61,944 bases of DNA from the IMG/VR virus record IMGVR_UViG_3300020172_002942, positions 1 through 61,944 of that record. One strand, written 5' to 3'. The stretch comes from a virus. This document shows, piece by piece, positions 23,438-32,308 of the stretch (positions are counted from its first letter, which is position 1; every line of letters starts with the position of its first letter). The notes below the pieces were generated by a model. The model made no database searches, was not told the origin of the DNA, and saw only the letters and a program-made list of their open reading frames with translations. The translations under genes were made by a program, and so were the position numbers.

Positions 23438-24148
23438 ATGAACATTAATGATATGTACCAAATATGCCAATATGCGATAAACAAGGCGCAAAATGGCTAT
23501 TTGACTCCTTCACAGTTCAATTTATTAGCTAATCAAGCTCAAGTGAGCTTTATGGATTATTTATTGGGTGAATTCCAGCAATATCAACCAGGAAGACCAC
23601 AAGCAAGAGTAAATTATAGTCAAAATAGTAACACTAGACAAAGAATTTCTCCTTTTATAAAAAATGTAACATCCACACCAGATGCTGGTGGAGTTCTTTC
23701 ATATCCTGCTGATTATTTAGAAACAGATTCTATTTTAACTTCAGCTAATGAAAGAGTTAGATTTGTTCAACCAGAAAGTTTATATTCTTATTTAAAAAGC
23801 GAAATTGATCCTGTAGTAAGTAATCCTGTTTATTTGATAAATGATACTAGCTATAAATTTTATCCAAATACAACTGATAATACAGTTGCATTAACTAATT
23901 TAAAAATTACCTATATAAGTAATCCGCCTACTATGATATGGGGGTATAGCTTAGATGGTAATGGAAGACCAGTGTATAATCCAAATCCATACAATCCAAG
24001 TACTCAGCCAACTGGAAGTGTACAGCCATTGTGGTATGATGTTGATAAATTAGAAATTATTTCTAGAATATTAAAATTAGTAGGAGTAAACTTAAAAGAT
24101 AATCAAGTTGAACAATACGCTAATATGGTAACAACTCAAGGACAATAA
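23438..24148 (+). CDS. Head-tail connector/adaptor-like protein
   Basis: 236 residues. An N-terminal helix pair (MYQICQYAINKAQNGYLTPSQ, FNLLANQAQVSFMDYLLGEF) is followed by a beta-rich part (SYPADYLETDSILT, YKFYPNTTDNTVAL) and a C-terminal helix (LEIISRILKLVGVNLKDNQV). This layout occurs in connector proteins following the capsid gene of podovirus-like phages. The next gene shares the general plan. No enzymatic motif. Confidence 0.6.
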   Translation: MNINDMYQICQYAINKAQNGYLTPSQFNLLANQAQVSFMDYLLGEFQQYQPGRPQARVNYSQNSNTRQRISPFIKNVTSTPDAGGVLSYPADYLETDSILTSANERVRFVQPESLYSYLKSEIDPVVSNPVYLINDTSYKFYPNTTDNTVALTNLKITYISNPPTMIWGYSLDGNGRPVYNPNPYNPSTQPTGSVQPLWYDVDKLEIISRILKLVGVNLKDNQVEQYANMVTTQGQ

Positions 24149-24149
24149 A

Positions 24150-24782
24150 ATGACAAGAAAAATATTTATAGAAAGAATATTAAGGCAGATATATAATGGT
24201 CAGCCTTCAGATGATTCTAGTATTACTTTTAATCAAGTTAATCAATGGCTAAATGATGCTATTGGTTTAGTTGTTAAAAAGAATTATACTGAAAACATTC
24301 AAATGGATGGTGTTGCGTATATAAATAACTCTTTTTATACAACATTTACAAATATAGATATAACCCCAGAATCAGTAGATAATCTTACTTATAGCCTTAT
24401 TTTACCAACAATACCTTATTCTTTAGGTAGAAATGAAGGTGTTGCCACTTTGCAGTTCGTTGGTGACAAGAAAACCTCTCAGACAGCTATTCCTTTAAGT
24501 ATGAATCAAGTTCCTTATATTGAACAAATAAGGCCCATTCAGAATAAGATTTTATATTGGGTTGAGGGCAAGAACATTTTTGTAAGAACAACTATTCCTT
24601 TATCAAATTATAAAGCTACTCTAAGAATGATAAGTGGTGGTAATTCTTCTGATTTATCATCTACTTTAATTGTGCCTGATGATTATGTTCCAATGATAGT
24701 TGAATATATTAAAGGGCAATTAGCTTTTGAGAGATCAAGAGTTATAGACCAAAGTAATGATGGAGTTGACAATGTAAATTAA
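24150..24782 (+). CDS. Head-tail connector/adaptor-like protein
   Basis: 210 residues. N-terminal RKIFIERILRQIYNGQPSDD and VNQWLNDAIGLVVKKNY helices, then a beta region (YSLILPTIPYSLGRNEGVATLQFVG) and a C-terminal helix (YVPMIVEYIKGQLAFERS). It follows the previous gene by one base. A ring-forming connector or tail adaptor is the best guess by position and layout. Confidence 0.6.
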   Translation: MTRKIFIERILRQIYNGQPSDDSSITFNQVNQWLNDAIGLVVKKNYTENIQMDGVAYINNSFYTTFTNIDITPESVDNLTYSLILPTIPYSLGRNEGVATLQFVGDKKTSQTAIPLSMNQVPYIEQIRPIQNKILYWVEGKNIFVRTTIPLSNYKATLRMISGGNSSDLSSTLIVPDDYVPMIVEYIKGQLAFERSRVIDQSNDGVDNVN

Positions 24783-24792
24783 AATATAAACT

Positions 24793-25065
24793 ATGAAACC
24801 ATTAAGAGATTTAGTATTAATTAGACCATGTGCTGCAGACTTGGTAACTGAAGGTGGGTTATTTATTCCTTCTTCAGCTCAAGAAAGAAGTTCAAAAGCG
24901 GAAGTTATTGAAGTTGGCAGAGGAACAAAAGATATAAAAATGGAAACAAAAAAGGGAGATATTGTATTTCACATAAAAGGAGCAGGGGAAGAAATTTTAA
25001 TAAATGACGAACCATATTATTTGATTCGTCAAGCAGATATATTATCTTACGTTTCAAATAACTAA
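24793..25065 (+). CDS. GroES-type co-chaperonin
   Basis: 90 residues, close to bacterial GroES (~95). LRDLVLIRPCAADLVTEGGL-FIPSSAQERSSKAEVIEVGRGT reads as Cpn10: the first strand with R.L.L..P, the Leu-containing mobile loop (TEGGLFIPSSAQER) and the GRG turn, then KKGDIVFHIKGAGEEI, YYLIRQADIL. Phages such as T4 (gp31) and RB49 (CocO) encode co-chaperonins that let host GroEL fold their large capsid protein. Its place inside the virion operon, between connector genes, supports such a role. Confidence 0.85.
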   Translation: MKPLRDLVLIRPCAADLVTEGGLFIPSSAQERSSKAEVIEVGRGTKDIKMETKKGDIVFHIKGAGEEILINDEPYYLIRQADILSYVSNN

Positions 25066-25067
25066 AG

Positions 25068-25841
25068 ATGGCATCACAAGAAAGGAACTATATAACATTA
25101 GACTCTGTAATCAATGAATATATTGATGCATCAGAGCAATCTGTACATAAATATGCTAAATTATACAACATAGCATATAGAGGTATGGAAGAGCTTGGAT
25201 TGGATTTTTTTTATAAAATCAGAACAGTTAAAGTGCCAATTGACACAACTAATTATACAGCTCAATTGCCTAATGATTATGTAAATTATACTAAAATAGG
25301 AGTGTTAAATTCAAGAGGAGAAATTATTCCTTTGACATTTAATAGAAAACTTACTAATTATGCTGACCAACAGCCAAATAGATTAGCATTAACACAAGAT
25401 AATACCTTAGTTGATTGGTATAACCAAAATTACCCATTATTTTATAACTATTGGGATGGATATGGTTTTACTAATGTATATGGTTATCCAAGCGGTTCTC
25501 CATTCGTAGGAGAATTTAGCATAGACGATTCAAATGGAGTAATTCTATTGAATCAAAATTTTTATTACGATTATTTAATGATTGAGTATTTGGCTAGCCC
25601 AAATCCTGATGAAAAATATATGATACCATTGCAATTTAGAGAAGCTATGATTGCATGGTTAGCGTGGCAAGATATTGCTTATTTACCAACATCAAGAAAA
25701 GGTAATTTAGGTGACAAGCGTGACAGAAAAAACAACTATTTTAATGAGAGAAGACTAGCAAATGCTAGATTTAAACCTCTTTATTTAGATGAAACATATG
25801 AATGGAATTTAGCTAATCAAAGAATGACAGTTAAGGGATAA
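25068..25841 (+). CDS. Tail/connector structural protein
   Basis: 257 residues, Tyr- and Asn-rich. An N-terminal helical region (SVINEYIDASEQSVHKYAKLYNIAY-like, residues 13-38) precedes a beta-rich body (VKVPIDTTNYTAQLPNDYVNY) and a C-terminal YNERR-type basic segment before YEWNLANQRM. Similar in layout to the two connector-like genes upstream. It sits between the GroES gene and the large stabilisation protein gene (3-base gap). Confidence 0.6.
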   Translation: MASQERNYITLDSVINEYIDASEQSVHKYAKLYNIAYRGMEELGLDFFYKIRTVKVPIDTTNYTAQLPNDYVNYTKIGVLNSRGEIIPLTFNRKLTNYADQQPNRLALTQDNTLVDWYNQNYPLFYNYWDGYGFTNVYGYPSGSPFVGEFSIDDSNGVILLNQNFYYDYLMIEYLASPNPDEKYMIPLQFREAMIAWLAWQDIAYLPTSRKGNLGDKRDRKNNYFNERRLANARFKPLYLDETYEWNLANQRMTVKG

Positions 25842-25844
25842 GAT

Positions 25845-28800
25845 ATGCCAATAATAAATAACCCATTTAATGGTAAATTAAATCTGGATGTAGCAGATTA
25901 TAGAATTGACAACAATGACTATATTGATGCTTTAAACATAACCAAAGACGCAGAAGGTACAGGCCAAGATAGAGTAGTATCTAATATATTGGGTAATACC
26001 AATATATCATATAGTTTACCATCTGGAACAAATAAAGTTATTGGATTTTACGCTGACCAAATAAGAAATAGAGCTTATTATTTTGTATGGAATAGTAATG
26101 GTTATAGTAGTATTTTGTATTTGGATTTAAATACTAATAAAATTACTAAAGTTTTACAAAGCAAAACAGATAGCAGTGATGTTGATATCTTAACATTTAA
26201 TCCATCATATAAAGTATTGTCTGTTAATATATTTTATAGAGATGATGAAGGCGATATTTTATATTTTAATGATGGCCTTAACCCACCTAAAAGTATAAAT
26301 ATTCTTAATACTTACGGCACATCTTGGAAATTGGAGTATTTGTTAATCGCAAAAGCTCCTCCAGTAATGCCTCCAAAAGTTACATTTGAAAATGATACAG
26401 TTGTAACTGTAAATAATTTAAGGAATTCATTATATCAATTTTGTTATAGATTTGTTTACCAAAACAATGAAAAATCTGTATGGAGTTCAAGGAGTGTAGT
26501 ACCTTTGCCACAACAGCCTACATTATTTTTGACAAATCCTGATTTAAGTTTAAATGCTAGAATTTCAATATCTGTTTCTACTGGGGATAAAGATGTTAAA
26601 GCTATTGAATTAGCTTTTAGAGAAAATAATAATAATACGGTTTCTGATTTTTATTTAATTAAGCAATTAAATAAATCTGAAAATTCAATACCACATAATG
26701 ACATATATACTTACAAATTTTATAATGATAGTATTTATGGTCAAATAGATGTTATAGAAACAGCACAATTGCAAGATTGGGTTCCTCAAAAGGCAAATGC
26801 TGCTGAATTAGCAAATGGTAATACTTTATTATATTCTGGGATTACTGAAGGTTACGATAGGACAAGTATGAATTTATTGTCCTATACTCCAAATCCAGCA
26901 CTAAATATACCAGTTCCATATACATTTTTCCAAGATTTTTGTGGATTATTGTTCTTTGCTACCTGTAATGGTTTAGATAGTGGTTCGACTGGTAGAATAT
27001 TAAAAATATATTTATATGGTACGGGTACAAATACTAATGGTGAAGTTACTACGTTAAATAACGCTATAGGTCAATATGTTATCAATGTAGTAAATTCTAG
27101 TTATACTAATATAGGATTTACATATGAGAATTTAACAACGCCAAAAACTGTTTCTTCTATATTAACGGCTATTTCTGTTGGTTTAGTTGCAAATGGAAAT
27201 AATTGGAGTCAAGTATCACTAAATGGTAATGTGTTAACAATGTCAAACACAAATGATTTTACATTATATTCAAGTGGTTTAAAATATATTAGTAATGCTG
27301 TAAACCCAATTAATAATACTGTATATGCTAATTCTTGGGATTCTGGTTATCAGTATGGATTACAATATTTTGATGGTCAGGGAAGAACAATTGGAACACA
27401 AACAAATAAGTTAGCAACATTTACTACTAATAAATACAACGGAACTAGATTTACTCAAACATATTTGCAGATTAAAAATAGACCACCATTAGAAGCTAAA
27501 TATTTTCAAGTAGTAAGATCAAATAATACTACTTATAATAAAAGATTATTTTGGATATGTAATAATGCATTTAGAAGTCCATTATCTGTAAATTCAGTTA
27601 CTTCAACATATGATTTAGAATCATTTGCATATATAGATATATCAAATATTACTGAATATAATAAACAGTTTAGTTCATCTACGAGTGTTGTTTCTTATGC
27701 TTTTACTCCAGGAGATAGAATTACATTTTTACAGAGATATAATGAATTAGGTGTTGCTGTGCCTATTAATATTGTTGATTTTGAAATTTTAGGTACAGAA
27801 GGATTGGTAGAAACCACTGTTGGTCAAAGACAAGGCAATTTTATTAAAATTAAATATCCGCAGGCTGCTGTTGATGCAGATCCAACTAATTTTAATTTTA
27901 ACAATGAAGTTGGATTTAGGAATTATGAGATATTTTTGTATAATTATTCTACAAATTCTGATTCTACACAAAAGTTTTTTTATGAATTTGGTAAATGTTT
28001 TGGTATTGGTAATCCTGGCACCGAAAATAGATATCATATAGGATTAGAACAAACGCAATCTGCTACTGATTATGTAAATGTGCCAGCTATAATTAGTGGT
28101 ACAAATGGTGATTTATTTTGGAGGCAAAGAAATGTACTTTATCAAACATTATGGGATTATAATGCAGGAAATCAAAATGTAGCTATAACTGGTAATGTTC
28201 TTATTTTTAAGTCATTAATAATGAATCCAGATAATGTAAATAATTCTTTTGCATATGGTAATGCAAATTTTTTAATATCTGGGCAGGGAGATGTTGCAAT
28301 GTACCCATTAGATCCTACTTTATATCCTTCTTTTTCAGATAATGGATTTTTTTGGAATAAAACATCTGGTACTATTTTATTATCAATTGATTTTAGTGTA
28401 AGAGCAACATATGATAATGAAACAGCTAGCGTTATACCAAATTTCTTTATTGTTTATGTAGATTCAACAACAAAAACATTTAAAATACTTTCAACTGTAA
28501 GAACAGAAGGTACGGGGCAAGATACATTAGTTTGTTCTACAAAAATAACTATCCCACCTAATACAAAAGCATGGATTGGAGTAGATGGTGAAAGTGTTTA
28601 TTATTCTTCATTTAAAATGAAGATTAACATATTGCAAACACAACTTATTTCAGTTATTGAAAGTAGTTTTAATGATGCATACTATTTATCAATGAATAGT
28701 AATGGTAGAGAATCTGTTATTGATGTAAATGCTAGAAAAGTTTATTTCCCTACATTGATTAGATTTAGTCAATCTTATCAAGTTAGTACAAATATAAATG

Positions 28801-29630
28801 GTACAAATAGTTTTTATTTTGAAAACTTTGATGAATATGATAGAAGTTTTGGAGATGTAATGAGATTACATGTGAGAGATAGATATTTAAAAGTTTATCA
28901 AAAGTTTAAAGTGGGAAATGTTCCTATTTTAACACAAATTATTAAGGATAGTGCAAATAACCCATTACAAGCTAATACTGATAAATTAATTAACAAAATT
29001 CAATACTACGAGGGTAATTATGGCATTGGAGATGCTTCTACTAGTTTAGCATGGAATAACTTTGCTGATTATTTTGTAGATAATTATAGAGGAGTTGTAT
29101 GTAGATTAAGCCAAAATGGTATTGAACCAATAAGTATTGTATATCATACAAATGCATTTTTTGTAGCTAAATTGAAGGCTTATAGGCAACAATTAAATAA
29201 TGGAGCTGCAGCAGATGGTCAAATATATACAGGAAATTCTTGTATATATGGAGTATTTGATTCTTATACAAATAAGTATATAATTGCAATGGAAGAGATT
29301 AATAGATATTCTGATTGTACTTATAATGGAGGTATTGCAATAACTTATACGCCTACAACTACAACCACAACCACAACGGCTGCTCCAACAACCACAACCA
29401 CAACGGCTGCGGCTACAACGACTACAACTAGTACTACTACAACAACTACAACAACTAGTACAACTACAACCACAACCACAACGGCAGCCCCAACAACTAC
29501 AACCACAACGGCTGCACCTTCTGTTACGTATATATGTAACGGTAATCCTAATTGTGTACCTTATGATAGTTTAATAAACTGTCAAGATTCTGGTTGTCAA
29601 GATTGTATTCAAGGCAATTGCCCTCCATAA
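25845..29630 (+). CDS. Stabilisation/tail-adaptor protein with Thr-rich linker and Cys-rich end
   Basis: 1261 residues. The start NNPFNGKLNLDVADYRIDNNDYIDALNI, followed by a Gln-Asp..VVSNILGN segment, is the beginning I associate with the P22 gp10-like stabilisation proteins of crAss-like and related podoviruses. The body is Asn/Tyr/Ser-rich beta structure. Near residues 1168-1223 there is a run of Thr with AAP and AAA breaks, followed by a ~36-residue end with six Cys (ICNGNPNC, NCQDSGCQDC, NC). The long linker therefore tethers a small, possibly disulfide- or metal-stabilised knob. This protein probably closes the portal and forms the tail base. Confidence 0.65.
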   Translation: MPIINNPFNGKLNLDVADYRIDNNDYIDALNITKDAEGTGQDRVVSNILGNTNISYSLPSGTNKVIGFYADQIRNRAYYFVWNSNGYSSILYLDLNTNKITKVLQSKTDSSDVDILTFNPSYKVLSVNIFYRDDEGDILYFNDGLNPPKSINILNTYGTSWKLEYLLIAKAPPVMPPKVTFENDTVVTVNNLRNSLYQFCYRFVYQNNEKSVWSSRSVVPLPQQPTLFLTNPDLSLNARISISVSTGDKDVKAIELAFRENNNNTVSDFYLIKQLNKSENSIPHNDIYTYKFYNDSIYGQIDVIETAQLQDWVPQKANAAELANGNTLLYSGITEGYDRTSMNLLSYTPNPALNIPVPYTFFQDFCGLLFFATCNGLDSGSTGRILKIYLYGTGTNTNGEVTTLNNAIGQYVINVVNSSYTNIGFTYENLTTPKTVSSILTAISVGLVANGNNWSQVSLNGNVLTMSNTNDFTLYSSGLKYISNAVNPINNTVYANSWDSGYQYGLQYFDGQGRTIGTQTNKLATFTTNKYNGTRFTQTYLQIKNRPPLEAKYFQVVRSNNTTYNKRLFWICNNAFRSPLSVNSVTSTYDLESFAYIDISNITEYNKQFSSSTSVVSYAFTPGDRITFLQRYNELGVAVPINIVDFEILGTEGLVETTVGQRQGNFIKIKYPQAAVDADPTNFNFNNEVGFRNYEIFLYNYSTNSDSTQKFFYEFGKCFGIGNPGTENRYHIGLEQTQSATDYVNVPAIISGTNGDLFWRQRNVLYQTLWDYNAGNQNVAITGNVLIFKSLIMNPDNVNNSFAYGNANFLISGQGDVAMYPLDPTLYPSFSDNGFFWNKTSGTILLSIDFSVRATYDNETASVIPNFFIVYVDSTTKTFKILSTVRTEGTGQDTLVCSTKITIPPNTKAWIGVDGESVYYSSFKMKINILQTQLISVIESSFNDAYYLSMNSNGRESVIDVNARKVYFPTLIRFSQSYQVSTNINGTNSFYFENFDEYDRSFGDVMRLHVRDRYLKVYQKFKVGNVPILTQIIKDSANNPLQANTDKLINKIQYYEGNYGIGDASTSLAWNNFADYFVDNYRGVVCRLSQNGIEPISIVYHTNAFFVAKLKAYRQQLNNGAAADGQIYTGNSCIYGVFDSYTNKYIIAMEEINRYSDCTYNGGIAITYTPTTTTTTTTAAPTTTTTTAAATTTTTSTTTTTTTTSTTTTTTTTAAPTTTTTTAAPSVTYICNGNPNCVPYDSLINCQDSGCQDCIQGNCPP

Positions 29631-29662
29631 TTATAAATAAAATATGTAAATAAAAATAAATC

Positions 29663-30232
29663 ATGTATATACTAGTTAAATTAAATTCAAATCAAGGAAC
29701 AGATTTAGGCCCTAATTTTACATTAGCTGCAAATGTTGGTACATTAGTGCCAGCAACTGCTACTTTAGCCGAATTATTGGTTGGCGTAACAGTTCTTGCT
29801 GATAATGCAGCTACTCAGGTATTTGTAACTTCTCAGGGGGTATGTACAAATACATTGACTATTGCTGTTTCCCCTGCTACAACTACAACTACATCAACAA
29901 CTACATCAACAACTACGACTACAAATACGAATTGTTTATTATCTGGTGGTACTGTGGTAGTATCTCCATATATTTTATATTCTAATAGATTTGTATTTAG
30001 TAATTCAGGGCCAACTGATATATGTATTTTACCAACTGTACCTGCTTATGGGTTACCATATTATATTTTTGATTCACCTCCGCAATTATTTCAAGATCCA
30101 TATGGAACAACACCGTTCCCATATTCAAAGGTTCTTGATGTAGTTTTCCCTAGCGGTGGTTCTAATAATGTATATGAATATAATAGTTCAACAGGGGCGG
30201 TAGGGGCTTATTTTGGGGCATGTTTAAGTTAA
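29663..30232 (+). CDS. Small beta-domain protein with Thr-rich linker
   Basis: 189 residues. Residues 1-72 form a beta-type domain (TLAELLVGVTVLADNAATQVFV, CTNTLTIAV) followed by TTTTTSTTTSTTTTTNT and a second domain with paired Cys (NCLLSGG, DICILP, GACLS). The first domain is a distant relative of the next protein (both end ..V.S..C.N.L.I.V.P before the Thr run). Likely a modular virion surface protein; no enzyme motif. Confidence 0.6.
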   Translation: MYILVKLNSNQGTDLGPNFTLAANVGTLVPATATLAELLVGVTVLADNAATQVFVTSQGVCTNTLTIAVSPATTTTTSTTTSTTTTTNTNCLLSGGTVVVSPYILYSNRFVFSNSGPTDICILPTVPAYGLPYYIFDSPPQLFQDPYGTTPFPYSKVLDVVFPSGGSNNVYEYNSSTGAVGAYFGACLS

Positions 30233-30248
30233 ATTTAAAATAATAAAA

Positions 30249-30530
30249 ATGGCAATAGCGACAATAACATTAACAACAGCAGGTGCAGCAACTGGCCCAT
30301 TTGATTTATATTCAAATATAGATGGTTATACTACACCATTTGCTACGGGAGTAACAAGAGCTCAGATATTAGCAGGCTATTTAACTAATAATTTTCCAAG
30401 CTTACCCTCACTACCCACAATTGTTAGAGTAAAATCTACTGTTTATTGTGTTAATTATTTGGATATTAATGTTACACCTATGACTACAACCACAACAAGC
30501 ACAACGACTACAACAACAACAGCTCCTTAA
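30249..30530 (+). CDS. Small beta-domain protein with Thr-rich C-terminus
   Basis: 93 residues. The domain ATITLTTAGAATGPFDLYSN, DGYTTPFATGVTRAQILAGY and VYCVNYLDINVTP is a small repeated type found in phage tail-region proteins. It ends MTTTTTSTTTTTTTAP. It looks like a single-domain version of the N-terminal half of the preceding protein, so the two are probably duplicates. Function unknown; a fibre or decoration module is likely. Confidence 0.6.
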   Translation: MAIATITLTTAGAATGPFDLYSNIDGYTTPFATGVTRAQILAGYLTNNFPSLPSLPTIVRVKSTVYCVNYLDINVTPMTTTTTSTTTTTTTAP

Positions 30531-30540
30531 ATTTAAATAA

Positions 30541-31089
30541 ATGGCAAATACCTTACAATTTCACCAAGACCCATATACTATCTCATTTGATGAGGTTGGT
30601 AATGCTTTTGAGTCGTTTTACTCGTATTTCCCTGAAATGATGGGTAATCTTACCAATAAGTTATTTACCTTCAAAAATGGGCAAATTTGGGCCCATACAA
30701 ACACTACTTATTGTAATTTTTATGGTACTCAATTTGAAGCATCTATAACCACAGTATTTAATCAAGTAAATATTAACAAAAAAACTTGGATTTCTATAGC
30801 TGAAACAGCAAATACAACATGGGAATGTCCGTTAATTTATACTCAAATGATGAGTTATGGCACCCAAAGACAAGAAAGTTCGCTTGTAGAATCTGATTTT
30901 TCAGTTTTGGAATCTACATATAATGCTTCATTTTTAAAGGATAGTTATAGCATAGGGGGGCTTTTGAATGGGGATTCTTTAAAGGGCGGATATATTGTAA
31001 TAAAATTAAAGAAATCTAATGCAAATTCTTTCGTATATTTGAACAACGTAGGAGTCAAATATATTGACTCTCCGTTGAATAACCGATGA
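30541..31089 (+). CDS. Virion structural protein
   Basis: 182 residues, aromatic- and Asn-rich (ISFDEVGNAFESFYSYFPEMM, LFTFKNGQIWAHTNTTYCNFYG, VYLNNVGVKYI). In related phages I have seen this kind of sequence as the C-terminal domain of the stabilisation protein (K.F.S.Y.PE.M....N..F..K.G.LY.H). Here it is separate, which may reflect gene splitting with insertion of the Thr-rich genes. The next gene overlaps it by four bases (ATGA). Confidence 0.6.
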   Translation: MANTLQFHQDPYTISFDEVGNAFESFYSYFPEMMGNLTNKLFTFKNGQIWAHTNTTYCNFYGTQFEASITTVFNQVNINKKTWISIAETANTTWECPLIYTQMMSYGTQRQESSLVESDFSVLESTYNASFLKDSYSIGGLLNGDSLKGGYIVIKLKKSNANSFVYLNNVGVKYIDSPLNNR

Positions 31090-31511
31090 GTAAAATAAAA
31101 TATAAAACTATTTTATACGTTTTTCATGATGATGATGAAATAAATAAATATTGTGATCCAGATTTTGAAAAGAAAGAAAGAAAGAAATTAGTTCATAGTA
31201 TTTATAAAAAAATTGAAGAATATAATAAAGTGGGCTATTGCAAGTTTTATGATTTAGTTGTTGATAATGAATTAGTTGGATATGGTTTTAATTATAGGAA
31301 TCTTTTAGTTAGCTTTGGGGTTAATAAAAAATATAGAACGCCAGAAAAATTAACAAAGGTTTTTGAAATTATAAAAGATAGTTTTGAAGGTGATTTTGAA
31401 TCGTATATGTGGACTAGGAATTCTAGAGCTATTAATTGGTTAAAAAAATGTGGTATGACAGAAATAGAAAGTAAAATTAATAACGTAACTAAATTACAAT
31501 TTTTATGTTAG
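31086..31511 (+). CDS. GNAT-like acyltransferase domain protein
   Basis: 141 residues. FYDLVVDNELVGYGFNYRNLLVSFGVNKKYRT is a GNAT core (strand, turn, strand 4 and the beginning of the acyl-CoA loop), and TRNSRAINWLKKCGMTEI is the characteristic C-terminal helix and strand. The pyrophosphate-binding Q/RxxGxG/A is degenerate (NKKYRTPEKL), so the activity is uncertain. Phages of several groups carry such proteins in the tail region. It overlaps neighbours on both sides, so it is co-translated with virion genes. Confidence 0.65.
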   Translation: MSKIKYKTILYVFHDDDEINKYCDPDFEKKERKKLVHSIYKKIEEYNKVGYCKFYDLVVDNELVGYGFNYRNLLVSFGVNKKYRTPEKLTKVFEIIKDSFEGDFESYMWTRNSRAINWLKKCGMTEIESKINNVTKLQFLC

Positions 31512-32290
31512 GAGCAATATTAGGTATAGGCCAGGCACTTTACGGTGGATATCAAGCTTATAAATCAGGACAAGAAGCTGATGAGTATCAAAAAAAGATG
31601 GAAAAACTTGCTGCTAATAGTCCATTAGCAAAAAGAAATGCAGCCATTGATAATTATGCTCAAGAAGCAACAAATAGGTATAATGAAAATCCATACCAAT
31701 CCGCAGCTTATCAAATGGCAGCTAGAAATGCAAGAAGATATACTTCATCTGCACTAAATGCTGCAAATGATAGAAGATCAGCAATAGGTTTAATACCTAA
31801 ATTGGGCATTACCGAAAATAATGCATTAGGTAATGCTGGTGTTCAAGCAGAAAGTTACAAAGAAAGACAATTTGCAAATATGGGTAGAGCTGCACAAATG
31901 CAAGATGCTCAAAATAAATATTTATTTGATGTAAATGAAGCTACCCCATATAACCGTAGATTCGGATTAAGTCAAATGGCATCACAACGTAAAAATGAGC
32001 AAACCAATGCAGGTTTACAAATGATGGCTCAAGGAATAGGAAATGCAGCTGCAATGTATCAGGCCGACGAATCTAATAAATTATCAAAAGAAGGTTTGCA
32101 AGCACAAAAAGATTATTATAAAAGTTTAAATCCTACAACTAATACTAATTTTGGATTAAATTCTAATTATAACCCTCAATTAGGTTTGAGTGGTTATGGT
32201 AGAGCTGGAGTACAATCAAATGGTACTTATGTGCCATTTTTTGGGTGGAATCCAACAAATCCTATAACAGGTAAACCATACGGTTTCTAA
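31505..32290 (+). CDS. Internal virion protein candidate
   Basis: 261 residues. N-terminal hydrophobic/Gly-rich segment (MLGAILGIGQALYGGYQAYKSG) followed by Gln-, Asn- and Ala-rich helices (YAQEATNRYNENPYQSAAYQM, NERRSAIG-like, MQDAQNKYLFDVNE). This is the pattern of small ejection proteins (P22 gp7/gp20-type) released with DNA. It overlaps the GNAT gene by seven bases and leads the block of internal-protein genes. Confidence 0.55.
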   Translation: MLGAILGIGQALYGGYQAYKSGQEADEYQKKMEKLAANSPLAKRNAAIDNYAQEATNRYNENPYQSAAYQMAARNARRYTSSALNAANDRRSAIGLIPKLGITENNALGNAGVQAESYKERQFANMGRAAQMQDAQNKYLFDVNEATPYNRRFGLSQMASQRKNEQTNAGLQMMAQGIGNAAAMYQADESNKLSKEGLQAQKDYYKSLNPTTNTNFGLNSNYNPQLGLSGYGRAGVQSNGTYVPFFGWNPTNPITGKPYGF

Positions 32291-32308
32291 ACCATAAATA
32301 ATATAAAA

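Noticed and set aside
27789-28041. Open frames on both strands within the stabilisation-protein gene
   Set aside because: Short shadows inside a continuous 1261-codon gene; no coding features.
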